NCBI GenBank assembly: GCA_002395775.1
Contig: DGUV01000054.1
Location: forward strand, 1 to 64,000
Source: Prevotellaceae bacterium UBA4301
GTDB lineage: Bacteria; Bacteroidota; Bacteroidia; Bacteroidales; Bacteroidaceae
Reading direction: 5' to 3'
DNA length: 64,000 nt
A program made the position numbers and the translations under genes. Below the pieces are notes generated by a model that saw nothing but the letters and a program-made list of their open reading frames with translations, searched no databases and was not told the DNA's origin. Position 1 is the first letter of the stretch. Each line of letters begins with the position of its first letter. Of this stretch, positions 9,451 to 18,368 are shown piece by piece.

Positions 9451-10575
9451 ATGGACAACAACATCACCTATAAAGGAGCTCCCTGTCAGCGAGGCTTATG
9501 CGCCCGGGGGTGTGGTCGCGACGAATGTCAGCTCAACGTGCACGACTGGCTTGCCGACCTGCCCGACAACCAGTCGGCCACCGACCTCGTCGAGGTGCAG
9601 TTCAAGAACACGCGCAAAGGTTTCTATCATAACGACAACCATCTGCCCCTGCAGAAGGGCGACATCGTGGCCGTGGAGGCATCGCCTGGTCATGACATAG
9701 GCATTGTCACGCTCACGGGGCGTCTCGTTCCCCTGCAGATGAAGAAGGCCTACCTGAAGCCTGGTGAGGAACTTAAGCGCATCTATCGCTTGGCTCGCCC
9801 TACAGACATGGAGAAATACCACGAGGCTAAGGCCCGCGAGCATGATACCATGATTCGCAGTCGTCAGGCCGCCAAGGACCTGGGGCTGGAGATGAAGATT
9901 GGCGACGTTGAGTATCAGGGCGACGGAAACAAGGCCATCTTCTACTATATAGCCGAGGGACGAGTCGATTTCCGTCAGCTCATCAAGGTTTTGGCCGAAC
10001 TCTTCCACGTTCGCATCGAGATGCGCCAGATTGGTGTCCGTCAGGAGGCTGGCCGCATCGGTGGGTTCGGTCCTTGTGGACGGGAACTTTGCTGTGCCAC
10101 ATGGATACGCACGTTCCACAGTGTGGGCACTGCTGCCGCACGCTTTCAGGATGTCAGTCTCAATCCTCAGAAACTTGCAGGCCAGTGTGCCAAGCTCAAG
10201 TGTTGCATGAACTATGAGGTGGACCAGTACATTGAGGCCGGTCGCCGCCTGCCCAGCCGCGAGATGACCCTTCAGGTCATGGATGGGGATTACTATTTCT
10301 TCAAGGCCGACATCCTTTCGGGTCAGGTCACCTACAGCACCGACAAGCGCTTGGCAGCCAACCTCACCACCATTTCTGCCCAACGGGCTCTGGACATCAT
10401 CGAAATGAACCGCCGGGGCGAGAAGCCCGACACCCTGGAGGAAGGTGGACACAAACTGCCCGCCCGCCCCATCGACCTTGCTGCACAGGACGACCTGCAT
10501 CGCTTCGACAAGAAACGCAAGAACAAGAAAAAGAACAAACCCCGTGGCGATAAGCCCAAAGGGGAAAAGAACTGA
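9451..10575 (+). CDS. PSP1 domain protein (RicT/YaaT-like)
   Basis: The 374-residue protein carries the PSP1 conserved region and three cysteine clusters: CQRGLCARGCGRDEC near the N-terminus, GPCGRELCCATW and CAKLKCCMNYE in the centre. RicT of Bacillus, the characterised relative, forms an iron-sulfur-containing complex that affects RNA processing and sporulation. Whether that role holds here is inference. The C-terminus is a lysine-rich tail (KKRKNKKKNK) that could bind RNA. It lies between holB (13 bases upstream) and gldH (21 bases downstream). Confidence 0.85.
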   Translation: MDNNITYKGAPCQRGLCARGCGRDECQLNVHDWLADLPDNQSATDLVEVQFKNTRKGFYHNDNHLPLQKGDIVAVEASPGHDIGIVTLTGRLVPLQMKKAYLKPGEELKRIYRLARPTDMEKYHEAKAREHDTMIRSRQAAKDLGLEMKIGDVEYQGDGNKAIFYYIAEGRVDFRQLIKVLAELFHVRIEMRQIGVRQEAGRIGGFGPCGRELCCATWIRTFHSVGTAAARFQDVSLNPQKLAGQCAKLKCCMNYEVDQYIEAGRRLPSREMTLQVMDGDYYFFKADILSGQVTYSTDKRLAANLTTISAQRALDIIEMNRRGEKPDTLEEGGHKLPARPIDLAAQDDLHRFDKKRKNKKKNKPRGDKPKGEKN

Positions 10576-10596
10576 AGTCAGATGGGGGAGAAGAAC

Positions 10597-11055
10597 ATGA
10601 AGGGCCAACTTCGTTTTCTTTTCATTATGATGGTGGTGGGCATGTTGTTCTCGTGCCAGCGCATCACGTGCTATCACCACTATCAGCCCGTGGGCTCCGA
10701 TGGATGGGCGCGCACCGACACGCTCACCTTTCGTCTGCCATGCGTCTCGGGGGCTCACCTCCTGAGCGTAGGACTGCGCCATGGTCCCCGTTTCCCCTAT
10801 CAGGAACTCTCCGTTGAGGCTCAGACCACCATTGCTCCGCAGGGCATCGTGCGCCGTGACACGCTGCGCCTGCGACTGGCTACCCCACAGGGCGAGCCTC
10901 TCTCCACAGGTGTAGGCCTCAGTCAGCGTCAACAGCCTTTATTAGTTCTGCAGTTGGACAGCAGTCAGCAAGCCACTGTGTGTCTGCGCCACATCATGCA
11001 CCGCGAGGTGGTGCCTGACGTACGCGACGTGGGCATACTTCTGGAACGGCAGTGA
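10597..11055 (+). CDS. gldH: Gliding-motility lipoprotein GldH family
   Basis: A lipoprotein of 152 residues from the ATG at 10597. The lipobox MLFSC places the lipid anchor at Cys20, and the body is a beta-rich domain. In gliding Bacteroidetes GldH is needed for motility, but it is also retained in non-motile Bacteroidales, where its role is unclear. An in-frame ATG at 10582 is possible but adds only MGEKN before the signal peptide. The gene ends 6 bases before the convergent rodA stop, with no room for a separate terminator. Confidence 0.82.
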   Translation: MKGQLRFLFIMMVVGMLFSCQRITCYHHYQPVGSDGWARTDTLTFRLPCVSGAHLLSVGLRHGPRFPYQELSVEAQTTIAPQGIVRRDTLRLRLATPQGEPLSTGVGLSQRQQPLLVLQLDSSQQATVCLRHIMHREVVPDVRDVGILLERQ

Positions 11056-11061
11056 GGAGGC

Positions 11062-12540
11062 CTATTTCCTGATGAAACGGTTACGTCCTGCATCGATGCG
11101 CAGGAAGATGAAGAGCAGAAGGGTGAAGCCCCAAAGCGATGAACCGCCGTAGCTGAAGAAGGGAAGCGGAATACCGATAACGGGCGTCAGGCCCAGCACC
11201 ATGCCTACATTGATGAAGACATGGAAGAGGAAGATACTCATGACGGAGTAGCCATATATGCGCCCAAAGGCATAGGGTTGTCGCTCGGAAAGGTGGATAA
11301 GGCGCAGGATGAGCGCAAGGAACAGCGTGAGTACCACGGCGCAACCAAGGAAACCTTCCTCCTCACCTACGGTACAGAAAATGAAGTCGGTGTCCTGTTC
11401 GGGGACATACTTGAGCTTGGTCTGGGTGCCGTTGAGGAATCCTTTTCCGCGCAACCCGCCCGAGCCGATGGCTATCTTGGCCTGAATGACGTTGTAGCCT
11501 GCGCCTCGAGGGTCGTCCTCCATGCCCAGCAACACACGGATGCGCGTTTGCTGATGAGGCTCCATGACATTATCGAGAACAAAGTTTGCCGAGTAGTGGA
11601 AGGCCAGCGCTCCGAGCGCAAAGAGCCCTATGTAGGCATATCGGGCCATGCGTCGGCGCAGTGCCAGGATGAGCAGGTAGGCGATGGTGGCGCAAAGCAG
11701 GAGCAATTGCACCCAGGTGACATCAAAGGGCAGGACATACTTGCTGAAGCACAGTGCAGCCACTGTGAGCCCAAGTCCGTATCCTGCCACCATCAGCACA
11801 GGGCCGAGGTGACGGGTGTAAACACGAAGCAGGACTACTGCAAAAAACTGGATGAGCAACAACACCCAGAACCCACCTGTGCTTGTGGCCTGAATGCCCC
11901 ATAGCGGAACATCGGCAAAGCGCACCCCCACCACAAAGAACAGCACGGCGGAGACACCGGCAAAGAGGATGCTTCCGGGCATACCCTCGCGATAGAGCAT
12001 GAGGAAGAAGGCCAGATAGACCAGTGCACTGCCCGTCTCGCGCTGCATGACGATGAGCACCATCGGGGTGATGATGAGCAGGCATGTGACGAGGAAGTGC
12101 CCCCAGCGTGCGATGTTGTAGTCCTGGTGGCTCATGTACTTGGCCACGCACAAGGCGGTGGCAAACTTTGCAAACTCAGCAGGTTGCAGGCTGAAGGGAC
12201 CAATCTTAATCCACGACATAGAACCCTTGATGTTGTGGGCCAGGAATGGCGTGGCAAGCAGCAACAGCATGAGCAGGGCATAGATGATGTAGGAGAAGGA
12301 GTCGAAGATGCGCTCATCGATGCTGAGCACCACCAGTGCCAGCAGGAATGAGGTGGCAATCCATACAATCTGCATGCCGCTGCGGGTATCGAAATCAAAG
12401 AAGTTCAGACCCTGGTCAAAGTTGTAGGTGGCTCCGCACACACTCATCCATCCCAGTGCCAGCAGGGCAATGTAGATGACGATGGTGAACCAATCGACCG
12501 AGCCGAGCAGTCCCGTCTGCTTATCGTTTGCTTGTGCCAT
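11062..12540 (-). CDS. rodA: Rod-shape-determining SEDS glycan polymerase RodA
   Basis: A polytopic membrane protein of 492 residues in the SEDS family, which polymerises lipid II glycan chains with PBP2 during cell elongation. Typical SEDS segments are visible, including SWIKIGPFSLQPAEFAK, IAIGSGGLRGKGFLNGTQTK and the C-terminal FFSYGGSSLWGF. The ATG at 12540 (MAQANDKQTG) was chosen. It overlaps the 3' end of mrdA by 20 bases, which is normal in this operon; a longer frame up to 12684 lies wholly inside mrdA and is not credible as protein. Last gene of the shape operon. Confidence 0.94.
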   Translation of the reverse strand: MAQANDKQTGLLGSVDWFTIVIYIALLALGWMSVCGATYNFDQGLNFFDFDTRSGMQIVWIATSFLLALVVLSIDERIFDSFSYIIYALLMLLLLATPFLAHNIKGSMSWIKIGPFSLQPAEFAKFATALCVAKYMSHQDYNIARWGHFLVTCLLIITPMVLIVMQRETGSALVYLAFFLMLYREGMPGSILFAGVSAVLFFVVGVRFADVPLWGIQATSTGGFWVLLLIQFFAVVLLRVYTRHLGPVLMVAGYGLGLTVAALCFSKYVLPFDVTWVQLLLLCATIAYLLILALRRRMARYAYIGLFALGALAFHYSANFVLDNVMEPHQQTRIRVLLGMEDDPRGAGYNVIQAKIAIGSGGLRGKGFLNGTQTKLKYVPEQDTDFIFCTVGEEEGFLGCAVVLTLFLALILRLIHLSERQPYAFGRIYGYSVMSIFLFHVFINVGMVLGLTPVIGIPLPFFSYGGSSLWGFTLLLFIFLRIDAGRNRFIRK

Positions 12541-14371
12541 AGTGTATGACTTTGTTTTCGATGCTCTGGGCTCGTGCCTCGCTGGCTGCCGAGAGTTGGC
12601 CCTGAATGAATTTTTCCATGATGAGCGCGCCGATGGGTACGCCGAAGGTGGCACCCCAGCCTCCGTTTTCCACATACACGGCAACGGCTATTTGTGGGTT
12701 GTCCTTGGGTGCAAAGCCCATGAATACGCTGTGGTCGTGACCTCGGTTCTGGGCGGTACCCGTCTTTCCGCACACCTCATACCAGGGGTTGTTGGCCGTT
12801 CGGCAGGTACCGCTGGTGACGGCGCGCCGCATGCCTTCGACAACATATTCGTAGTTGCGCTTTGAGACCATGGTATGGTGGCGGCGGGTGAAGAGTGTGT
12901 CGAGCGGTTCACCTTGCACTTCGCGTACGATGTGGGGCGTCAGGTAGTAGCCTCGATTGGCAATGGTTGCACCGAGGTTGGCAATCTGCAGGGGGGTGAG
13001 CGTGACTTCGCCCTGGCCAATGGAGATGGAGATGACGCTCAGGGGATTCCATGTGCGCCCAAGATGGCGGTCATAGAAGTCGGCATTGGGTATCATGCCA
13101 CGTTTCTCGCCGGGGAGGTCCACATTGAGTTTGTAGCCAAATCCCATCGAGACCATGTAGTCCTTCCATCGGGTCATGGCCTCCTGGATGTTGTTGTATT
13201 TCTTACGGTTCGAGAGCATGTAGTAGAGTCCCCAGCAGAAGTAGCCATTGCACGAAGTGCCTATGGCGGGGATGAGGGGTAGGGGAGAGCCATGACCGTG
13301 GCAACCCACCCTCATGCCGCGGTAGTGGAATCCGTGGTTGCATGGATAGGCCGTCTGTGGCGTAATAATGCCTTCTTCTAGGAAAGTGAGCGCCTGAGAG
13401 GTCTTGAAGGTGGAGCCGGGAGGATAGGTGCCGTTGATGGCTCGGTTGAGCAAGGGCAGATGGGGGTCGGCACTCAGGGCCTGATGGTTTTTCCCTCGCT
13501 GGCGGCCCACCATGATGCGGGGGTCGAAGGTGGGGCTGCTGACCATGCACAGGATTTCGCCCGTCGATGGTTCGATGGCCACGATGCTGCCCAGTTTGTG
13601 GCGCATCAGTCGCTCGCCCAGTTGCTGCAGTTCCAGGTCGATGGACAGAGTGAGATTCTTGCCGGGGACGGGTTGGCGGTCAAACTTCCCGTCTTGATAA
13701 TTGCCTTTGATGCGGCCACGAGCGTCTCGGAGCAATATTTCCACTCCTTTCTCGCCTCGCAACTGGCGTTCGTAGCTGCGCTCCACACCTTGTTTGCCTA
13801 TGTAGTCACCGCTTTGGTAGTAGTCATCGGCCTCAATGTCGGCAGGTCCCACCTCGCCCACGTCGCCCAGGATGTGGGCCGCATTGGGGTAGGCATATTG
13901 GCGGATGTTTCGTTTCTGGATGTAGAAGCCGGGGAAGCGGAACAGTTTTTCCTGGAAACTGGAGAACTCTTCTGTCGAAAGCTGGTTCATGAAGAGCTGT
14001 TGCGTGTAGCTACTGTAGCCGGGATTGCGCGAGCGGTCCTTGATTTCCACCATGCGGCGGTCAAACCATTCGCGATCGATGCCCAGACTTTGGCACAAGT
14101 CAAGCGTGTCCACGTCCTCCATTTCCGACATGACCACCATGATGTCATAGGCCGGTTGGTTATAGACGAGCAGCCGGCCCTCCCTGTCGCTGATGGCTCC
14201 GCGGGCAGGGTATTGTATGCGCTTGAGGAATGCGTTGGAGTCGGCGTTGCGCTTGAAGTCGTCGCTCATTAGCTGCAGTGAGAATAGCCTGACGAGATAG
14301 ATGAGAATGATGACCACAGCCACCCCCCCAATCACATACTTGCGATTGCTGAACTGACGGTCATTTTCCAT
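12521..14371 (-). CDS. mrdA: Penicillin-binding protein 2 (transpeptidase)
   Basis: A class B PBP that cross-links peptidoglycan during elongation. It has one N-terminal membrane helix (VIGGVAVVIILIYLVRLF), a dimerisation/PBP-dimer region, and a transpeptidase domain. The catalytic motifs are PPGSTFK with the nucleophile near Ser320, SCN in GTSCNGYF, and KTG in CGKTGTAQN. I chose MENDRQFSNRK at 14371; a start at 14386 is also open. It overlaps the end of mreD by 11 bases and the start of rodA by 20, so the three are translationally linked. Confidence 0.94.
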   Translation of the reverse strand: MENDRQFSNRKYVIGGVAVVIILIYLVRLFSLQLMSDDFKRNADSNAFLKRIQYPARGAISDREGRLLVYNQPAYDIMVVMSEMEDVDTLDLCQSLGIDREWFDRRMVEIKDRSRNPGYSSYTQQLFMNQLSTEEFSSFQEKLFRFPGFYIQKRNIRQYAYPNAAHILGDVGEVGPADIEADDYYQSGDYIGKQGVERSYERQLRGEKGVEILLRDARGRIKGNYQDGKFDRQPVPGKNLTLSIDLELQQLGERLMRHKLGSIVAIEPSTGEILCMVSSPTFDPRIMVGRQRGKNHQALSADPHLPLLNRAINGTYPPGSTFKTSQALTFLEEGIITPQTAYPCNHGFHYRGMRVGCHGHGSPLPLIPAIGTSCNGYFCWGLYYMLSNRKKYNNIQEAMTRWKDYMVSMGFGYKLNVDLPGEKRGMIPNADFYDRHLGRTWNPLSVISISIGQGEVTLTPLQIANLGATIANRGYYLTPHIVREVQGEPLDTLFTRRHHTMVSKRNYEYVVEGMRRAVTSGTCRTANNPWYEVCGKTGTAQNRGHDHSVFMGFAPKDNPQIAVAVYVENGGWGATFGVPIGALIMEKFIQGQLSAASEARAQSIENKVIHYGTSKR

Positions 14372-14864
14372 GACGGAGGGTCTCAAAGGTTAGCATCAGC
14401 AGGAGTGAGAGTGCCAGACTGCCTCCAAAACTGATGCCCAATGCGGTCAGATGGAAGAAGGAAAAACTCTCCAGAAGGAAGAAGGCAGTGTGGTGGACCA
14501 GTGTCAGGATGAAGATGTATCGGATGTGGTTCCATCGTCCCATCGTCTTGTAGGTGGGCACCATGTCCTCGATGGAGTCCTTTGGTGCCATTGCACGCAG
14601 CAGGGGCCACTGGACGAAAGCTGTCAGCGTGAGTGCGGCAGCGGCTTCACCCGGGGTGTTGGAGAAGATGTCGATGGCCAGTCCGAGGAGGAAGGCCCAG
14701 AGCATGTTGCCAATGCGGTTGGCGTTGAGGGGCAGCCACACGAGGAACAGGACATAGGGCATGGGGGTGGCATATCCCATGAGGTGGATGTGGTTGCACA
14801 CCAGCACTTGCAGGGCCAGCAGAAGCAACGCATGCACGAGTCGGCGAAACAGGACTACAATCAT
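14361..14864 (-). CDS. mreD: Rod-shape-determining protein MreD
   Basis: A small hydrophobic protein of 167 residues with about five membrane segments, matching the MreD family in length and position. It works with MreC and MreB to place elongation enzymes. Sequence conservation in this family is low, so the call rests on hydropathy and on its place between mreC (4-base overlap) and mrdA. Confidence 0.87.
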   Translation of the reverse strand: MIVVLFRRLVHALLLLALQVLVCNHIHLMGYATPMPYVLFLVWLPLNANRIGNMLWAFLLGLAIDIFSNTPGEAAAALTLTAFVQWPLLRAMAPKDSIEDMVPTYKTMGRWNHIRYIFILTLVHHTAFFLLESFSFFHLTALGISFGGSLALSLLLMLTFETLRHGK

Positions 14865-15715
14865 GGGCGGACCTCCTTTTCAAGACTGTCAGATTTCTCA
14901 GCATCTTCAGGATAGTTGGAGTAGTTGATTACTGATACGTCACGCAGCCGGGCGAAGTCGGTGCTCAGACCAATCTCCAACTTGTAAGAGAGGCCGTCGT
15001 CGGAGTTCAGTATACGTTTCACCTTGCCCACAAAGATGCCGGCAGGGAAGACGTTGCTGTAGCCGCTGGTCTCCACGGTTTCACCCACGCGGATTTTGGC
15101 GTGGCGCGGAATGTCGTCGATGAAGGCCCGCAGTGGGTTGCCTCCGTTCCATTTCATATAGCCAAAGTATTCGGTGTCGTGCAGTCGACAACTGATGCTG
15201 CTGCGCGAGTTCAGCACGGGCAACACGATGGCATAGTGCTTTCCTGTCTGACAGACAATGCCCACGACACCCGTGCCGCAGACCACGCCCATTTCGTTCT
15301 TCACTCCGTCGGCCGAACCTCGGTTGATGGTGATGTAGTTTTCTCGTTCGCGGATGCTGTTGTTGATTACTTGTGCGGGTATGCGCTGTATGTTGGCCAG
15401 CTGTTCGGCCAGCACACGTTCCGTCAGGCTGGAATCGTGTTCCAGTGCGGCCAGCCGGTGGCGCAGCACGTCATTCTCGGTCTGCAGTTCCAGGTTGGTC
15501 TCGGTCAGCTGTTGGTTGAGCTTGCCCAGGTGGGTGTAGGCGATGATGCGTTGTTGCCCATCGAGTACGCGTCCTGCCACCTCATTGGCTTGCGTGGTCC
15601 ACACGCTGCCCTGATAGGCATTGAAGCGAAACAAGAGCACCAGACTGGCGACCTCCAGCAGGAGGAAGACAATCCAGTGCCCTTGAGCTCTGATTCTGTC
15701 AAACAGCGTGTCCAT
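14861..15715 (-). CDS. mreC: Rod-shape-determining protein MreC
   Basis: A 284-residue bitopic membrane protein. There is a short cytoplasmic N-terminus, one membrane helix (HWIVFLLLEVASLVLLF), a coiled coil near residues 60-100 (NQQLTETNLELQTENDVLRH), then the periplasmic double beta-barrel (ITINRGSADGVKNEMGVV, VVGIVCQTGKHYA). MreC links cytoplasmic MreB with the periplasmic synthases. Its start is 4 bases after the mreB stop. Confidence 0.93.
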   Translation of the reverse strand: MDTLFDRIRAQGHWIVFLLLEVASLVLLFRFNAYQGSVWTTQANEVAGRVLDGQQRIIAYTHLGKLNQQLTETNLELQTENDVLRHRLAALEHDSSLTERVLAEQLANIQRIPAQVINNSIRERENYITINRGSADGVKNEMGVVCGTGVVGIVCQTGKHYAIVLPVLNSRSSISCRLHDTEYFGYMKWNGGNPLRAFIDDIPRHAKIRVGETVETSGYSNVFPAGIFVGKVKRILNSDDGLSYKLEIGLSTDFARLRDVSVINYSNYPEDAEKSDSLEKEVRP

Positions 15716-15719
15716 GCTG

Positions 15720-16739
15720 TTACATCAGGAACGAGAACTTGTGTATGTTCTTCAGAGCCACGCCAGTGCCCTTTGCCACACTGTGCAGGGGGTCTTCGGC
15801 CACGTGGAAGGGGATGTTGATTTTGTCGGTCAGACGCTTGTCCAGGCCACGCAGGTAGGCGCCGCCGCCCGTCAGCCAGATGCCGTTGTGTACGATGTCG
15901 GCATAAAGTTCGGGTGGTGTGGCCTCGAGTGCGCTGAGTACGGCGGTCTCAATCTTTGCGATGGTCTTTTCCAGACAGTGTGCAATCTCCTGATAGCAGA
16001 CGGGCACCTCCATGGGCAGGCCCGTGATGCGGTTAGGACCATAGACCACATAGTCCTCAGGACCCTGGTCGCCCAAGTCGGTCAGTGCTGCACCCACGTT
16101 TATCTTGATGCGTTCGGCCATGCGTTCGCTGACCTTCACGTTGTGCTGGCGGCTCATGTATTCCTGGATGTCGGTGGTCAGGTCGTCACCTGCCACGCGC
16201 TGGCTCTTGTTCACCACGATGCCACCGAGCGAGATGACGGCAATTTCGGTCGAACCGCCGCCGATGTCAACCACCATGTTGCCCTCGGGGGCCAGTACGT
16301 CGAGGCCGATGCCGATGGCTGCAGCCATGGGCTCGTAGATGAGGTACACCTCGCGTCCGCCGGCATGTTCGGCACTGTCGCGCACGGCACGCAGTTCCAC
16401 TTCGGTACTTCCGCTGGGAACACCGATGACCATGCGCATCGACGGACTGAAGAGGCCGCGTCCCGTGTGCACCATCTTGATGAGGCCGCGCATCATCTTT
16501 TCGCAGGCGTCAAAGTCGGCAATCACACCATCGCGCAGGGGGCGCACTGTGCGGATGTCCTGATTAGTCTTCTCGTGCATCAGTTTGGCACGCTCGCCCA
16601 CGGCTATCATGCGGTCGGTACGGCGGTCCAGAGCCACCACGCTGGGCTGGTCAACCACCACTTTCCCGTTGGAGATGATGATGGTGTTGGCGGTGCCAAG
16701 GTCGATGGCTATTTCTTTATTCAATGAAAACCACTTCAT
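15720..16739 (-). CDS. mreB: Actin-like cell-shape protein MreB
   Basis: An actin-fold ATPase of 339 residues that polymerises under the inner membrane and directs lateral wall growth. The phosphate-binding loops IAIDLGTANTII (residues 9-20) and VVDIGGGSTEIAVI (near 155-170) are intact, and the length is typical. It is the first shape gene after the single-domain purH, 114 bases downstream of it. Confidence 0.96.
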   Translation of the reverse strand: MKWFSLNKEIAIDLGTANTIIISNGKVVVDQPSVVALDRRTDRMIAVGERAKLMHEKTNQDIRTVRPLRDGVIADFDACEKMMRGLIKMVHTGRGLFSPSMRMVIGVPSGSTEVELRAVRDSAEHAGGREVYLIYEPMAAAIGIGLDVLAPEGNMVVDIGGGSTEIAVISLGGIVVNKSQRVAGDDLTTDIQEYMSRQHNVKVSERMAERIKINVGAALTDLGDQGPEDYVVYGPNRITGLPMEVPVCYQEIAHCLEKTIAKIETAVLSALEATPPELYADIVHNGIWLTGGGAYLRGLDKRLTDKINIPFHVAEDPLHSVAKGTGVALKNIHKFSFLM

Positions 16740-16827
16740 AGTTATTTATTTCGATATTCAAAAAGTTTAAGATTCAAAAATTATCCTTTGTCACCTGCGT
16801 TTGCGTTGTGTCTGATGGAAAGTGCTC

Positions 16828-16841
16828 CTCCCCGCGGGGAG
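16828..16841. repeat. GC-rich perfect palindrome between purH and mreB
   Basis: CTCCCCGCGGGGAG is a perfect 14-bp palindrome 12 bases after the purH stop. It has no U-tract, so it is more likely a short intergenic repeat or an RNA hairpin between cistrons than a strong terminator. Confidence 0.5.
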
Positions 16842-16853
16842 AGGGCCGTTTCG

Positions 16854-17444
16854 TTACTTCTCAAACCACTGGTGGATGGCAGTGTCGTAGTGGCTGCTTA
16901 CGCCAAAAGCCTGTGTGGCAAACCAGCGGCGCTGCTCAAGGGTGGTTTCGGCACCTTGGGCCTTGAGAATCTCGGCCAGACGGGCATATTGTGCTTTTGA
17001 GGGCACGATGACTACGTCCTTGAAATTCTTGGCAGCGGCGCGGATGAGCGAAATGCCGCCGATGTCAATCTTCTCAATGATGTCCTCGGCCGAGGCACCG
17101 CTTGCCACGGTCTGCTCAAAGGGATAGAGGTCCACAATGACGAGGTCGATTTCGGGAATCTCATACTTTCCCATCTCCTGCTGGTCGCTTTCCAGCTCGC
17201 GGCGGCCCAGGATGCCTCCGAACACTTTGGGGTGCAGGGTCTTCACTCGTCCGCCCAGGATGCTGGGGTAACCCGTAACGTCTTCCACCTTGCAGCAGGG
17301 CATGCCCAGACCCTCAATGAAAGCCTGTGTGCCACCCGTGCTCAGTAATTCTACTCCCTGCTCGTGCAGCAGGCGCAGTATCTCGTCGAGCCCATCCTTG
17401 TGAAACACGCTGACCAGGGCCCTGCGGATTTTCTTGTTTTCCAT
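16854..17444 (-). CDS. purH: Stand-alone IMP cyclohydrolase (N-terminal half of PurH)
   Basis: The 196-residue product matches only the MGS-like IMP cyclohydrolase domain of PurH. It begins RRALVSVFHKDGL, has LLSTGGTQ and GGRVKTLHPKVFGGILGRR, and ends with HYDTAIHQWFEK just where the domain normally joins the AICAR transformylase domain. The usual bifunctional enzyme is about 510 residues. The downstream 114 bases hold no continuation in any frame, so it looks like a genuine unfused enzyme that closes the IMP ring, not a frameshift. A separate AICAR transformylase must be sought elsewhere in the genome. The ATG at 17444 (MENKKIRR) was chosen, close after the promoter. Confidence 0.88.
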   Translation of the reverse strand: MENKKIRRALVSVFHKDGLDEILRLLHEQGVELLSTGGTQAFIEGLGMPCCKVEDVTGYPSILGGRVKTLHPKVFGGILGRRELESDQQEMGKYEIPEIDLVIVDLYPFEQTVASGASAEDIIEKIDIGGISLIRAAAKNFKDVVIVPSKAQYARLAEILKAQGAETTLEQRRWFATQAFGVSSHYDTAIHQWFEK

Positions 17445-17474
17445 AATTTTGTGATAAATGTTTGATTTCGGCTG

Positions 17475-17500
17475 CAAAATTACAATTTTTCCCTCACAAA
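17475..17500 (-). promoter_or_regulatory. Probable promoter for purH and the mre operon
   Basis: TAATTTTG (17482-17475, minus strand) fits the -7 box. A TTTG lies at 17500-17497, only 14 bases upstream, which is shorter than usual, so the -33 assignment is weak. Confidence 0.55.
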
Positions 17501-17795
17501 GCCACTATTTGAAGCGAGGAAAGTTATAAACTTTCCACAAAAAAAGTTGGCGGAAGATGTCAAAAGAGTGAATTTGTCAACATTCTTTACTATCCGATAG
17601 TGAATATTCTTTTCTTCCATTTGTCATATATTATATTGGGTTGAAATGCGAGGATGTTGGCATCGGATGAGGCTGTCAATATTTTTCATTTTCCTCATCT
17701 GGACGTTCGTCTTTCCCTTTTGCTTCTACTATTTTCGGGGCGGAGCAGGGGAAACTTGCGAAAGTAGAGAAAAAACAAAAAAAACATTCGAATTA

Positions 17796-17828
17796 TTTGG
17801 CAGTATCGAATACTTTGTAGTAACTTCG
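17796..17828 (+). promoter_or_regulatory. Promoter for the acidic protein gene
   Basis: TTTG (17796-17799), 21 bases, then TAACTTCG (17821-17828), one mismatch from TAnnTTTG. The ATG follows at 17859. The rest of the 17445-17858 gap is AT-rich with no recognisable gene. Confidence 0.6.
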
Positions 17829-17858
17829 CCCCCGAAAACGTACTATTGCAATCGCAAC

Positions 17859-18353
17859 ATGAAGAATAAGGACTTGATGAAGGCCGAACAGGAGGAACTG
17901 GACGAGCTGAGAGATGAGAATGAGGAAGTGGAGCCCGAGAAGAAGGACGAGGCCATGCTCAATGCCATGGTGGAGGAGGCCCTGAACGAGGAGGTGGAGA
18001 ACGAAGATGGTCTGACGGCCATGCCCGCAGCCGTTTCACCTGCCAATGCCAGGTCGAAACAAATGATAAACCTCATCCAGGCCATTGACCGTAAGATTCC
18101 TCTCGACGACTATGCCGAGCAAAATCAGTTTGACTTTGACGAAGTTCTCTCCCTTTTGGAACACCTCATCGGGCGTGGCACGAAGCTCGATATCCAGTAT
18201 TTTATCGATGAGGTGATGGAGAAGGAGTGTCAGGAAGAACTCTTCGACTACTTCGACGAGGTGGATGGCAATGTAGAGAAGGCCATCGATGAGTTCTATG
18301 GCATCTATCAGCCCGAGGAGGTCCGTCTGGCCCGTCTGGTCTGGAAGAAATAA
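17859..18353 (+). CDS. Uncharacterised small acidic protein
   Basis: A 164-residue protein of unknown function. The N-terminal 60 residues are strongly acidic and probably helical (AEQEELDELRDENEEVEPE). The C-terminal 100 residues form a hydrophobic-patterned helical domain (MINLIQAIDRKIPLDDYAEQ, then FDEVLSLLEHLIGRGTKLDI). There is no signal peptide or membrane segment, so it is cytoplasmic. The frame is open further upstream to 17646, but that part is low-complexity and contains the promoter, so I start at 17859. It converges on mtnN with 15 bases between stops. Confidence 0.72.
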   Translation: MKNKDLMKAEQEELDELRDENEEVEPEKKDEAMLNAMVEEALNEEVENEDGLTAMPAAVSPANARSKQMINLIQAIDRKIPLDDYAEQNQFDFDEVLSLLEHLIGRGTKLDIQYFIDEVMEKECQEELFDYFDEVDGNVEKAIDEFYGIYQPEEVRLARLVWKK

Positions 18354-18368
18354 TCTGCTGTGACCGAG

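Noticed and set aside
16740..16853. Frameshifted second half of purH
   Set aside because: Only 114 bases remain before mreB and none encodes AICAR transformylase sequence, so the gene is truly short and not broken by a shift.
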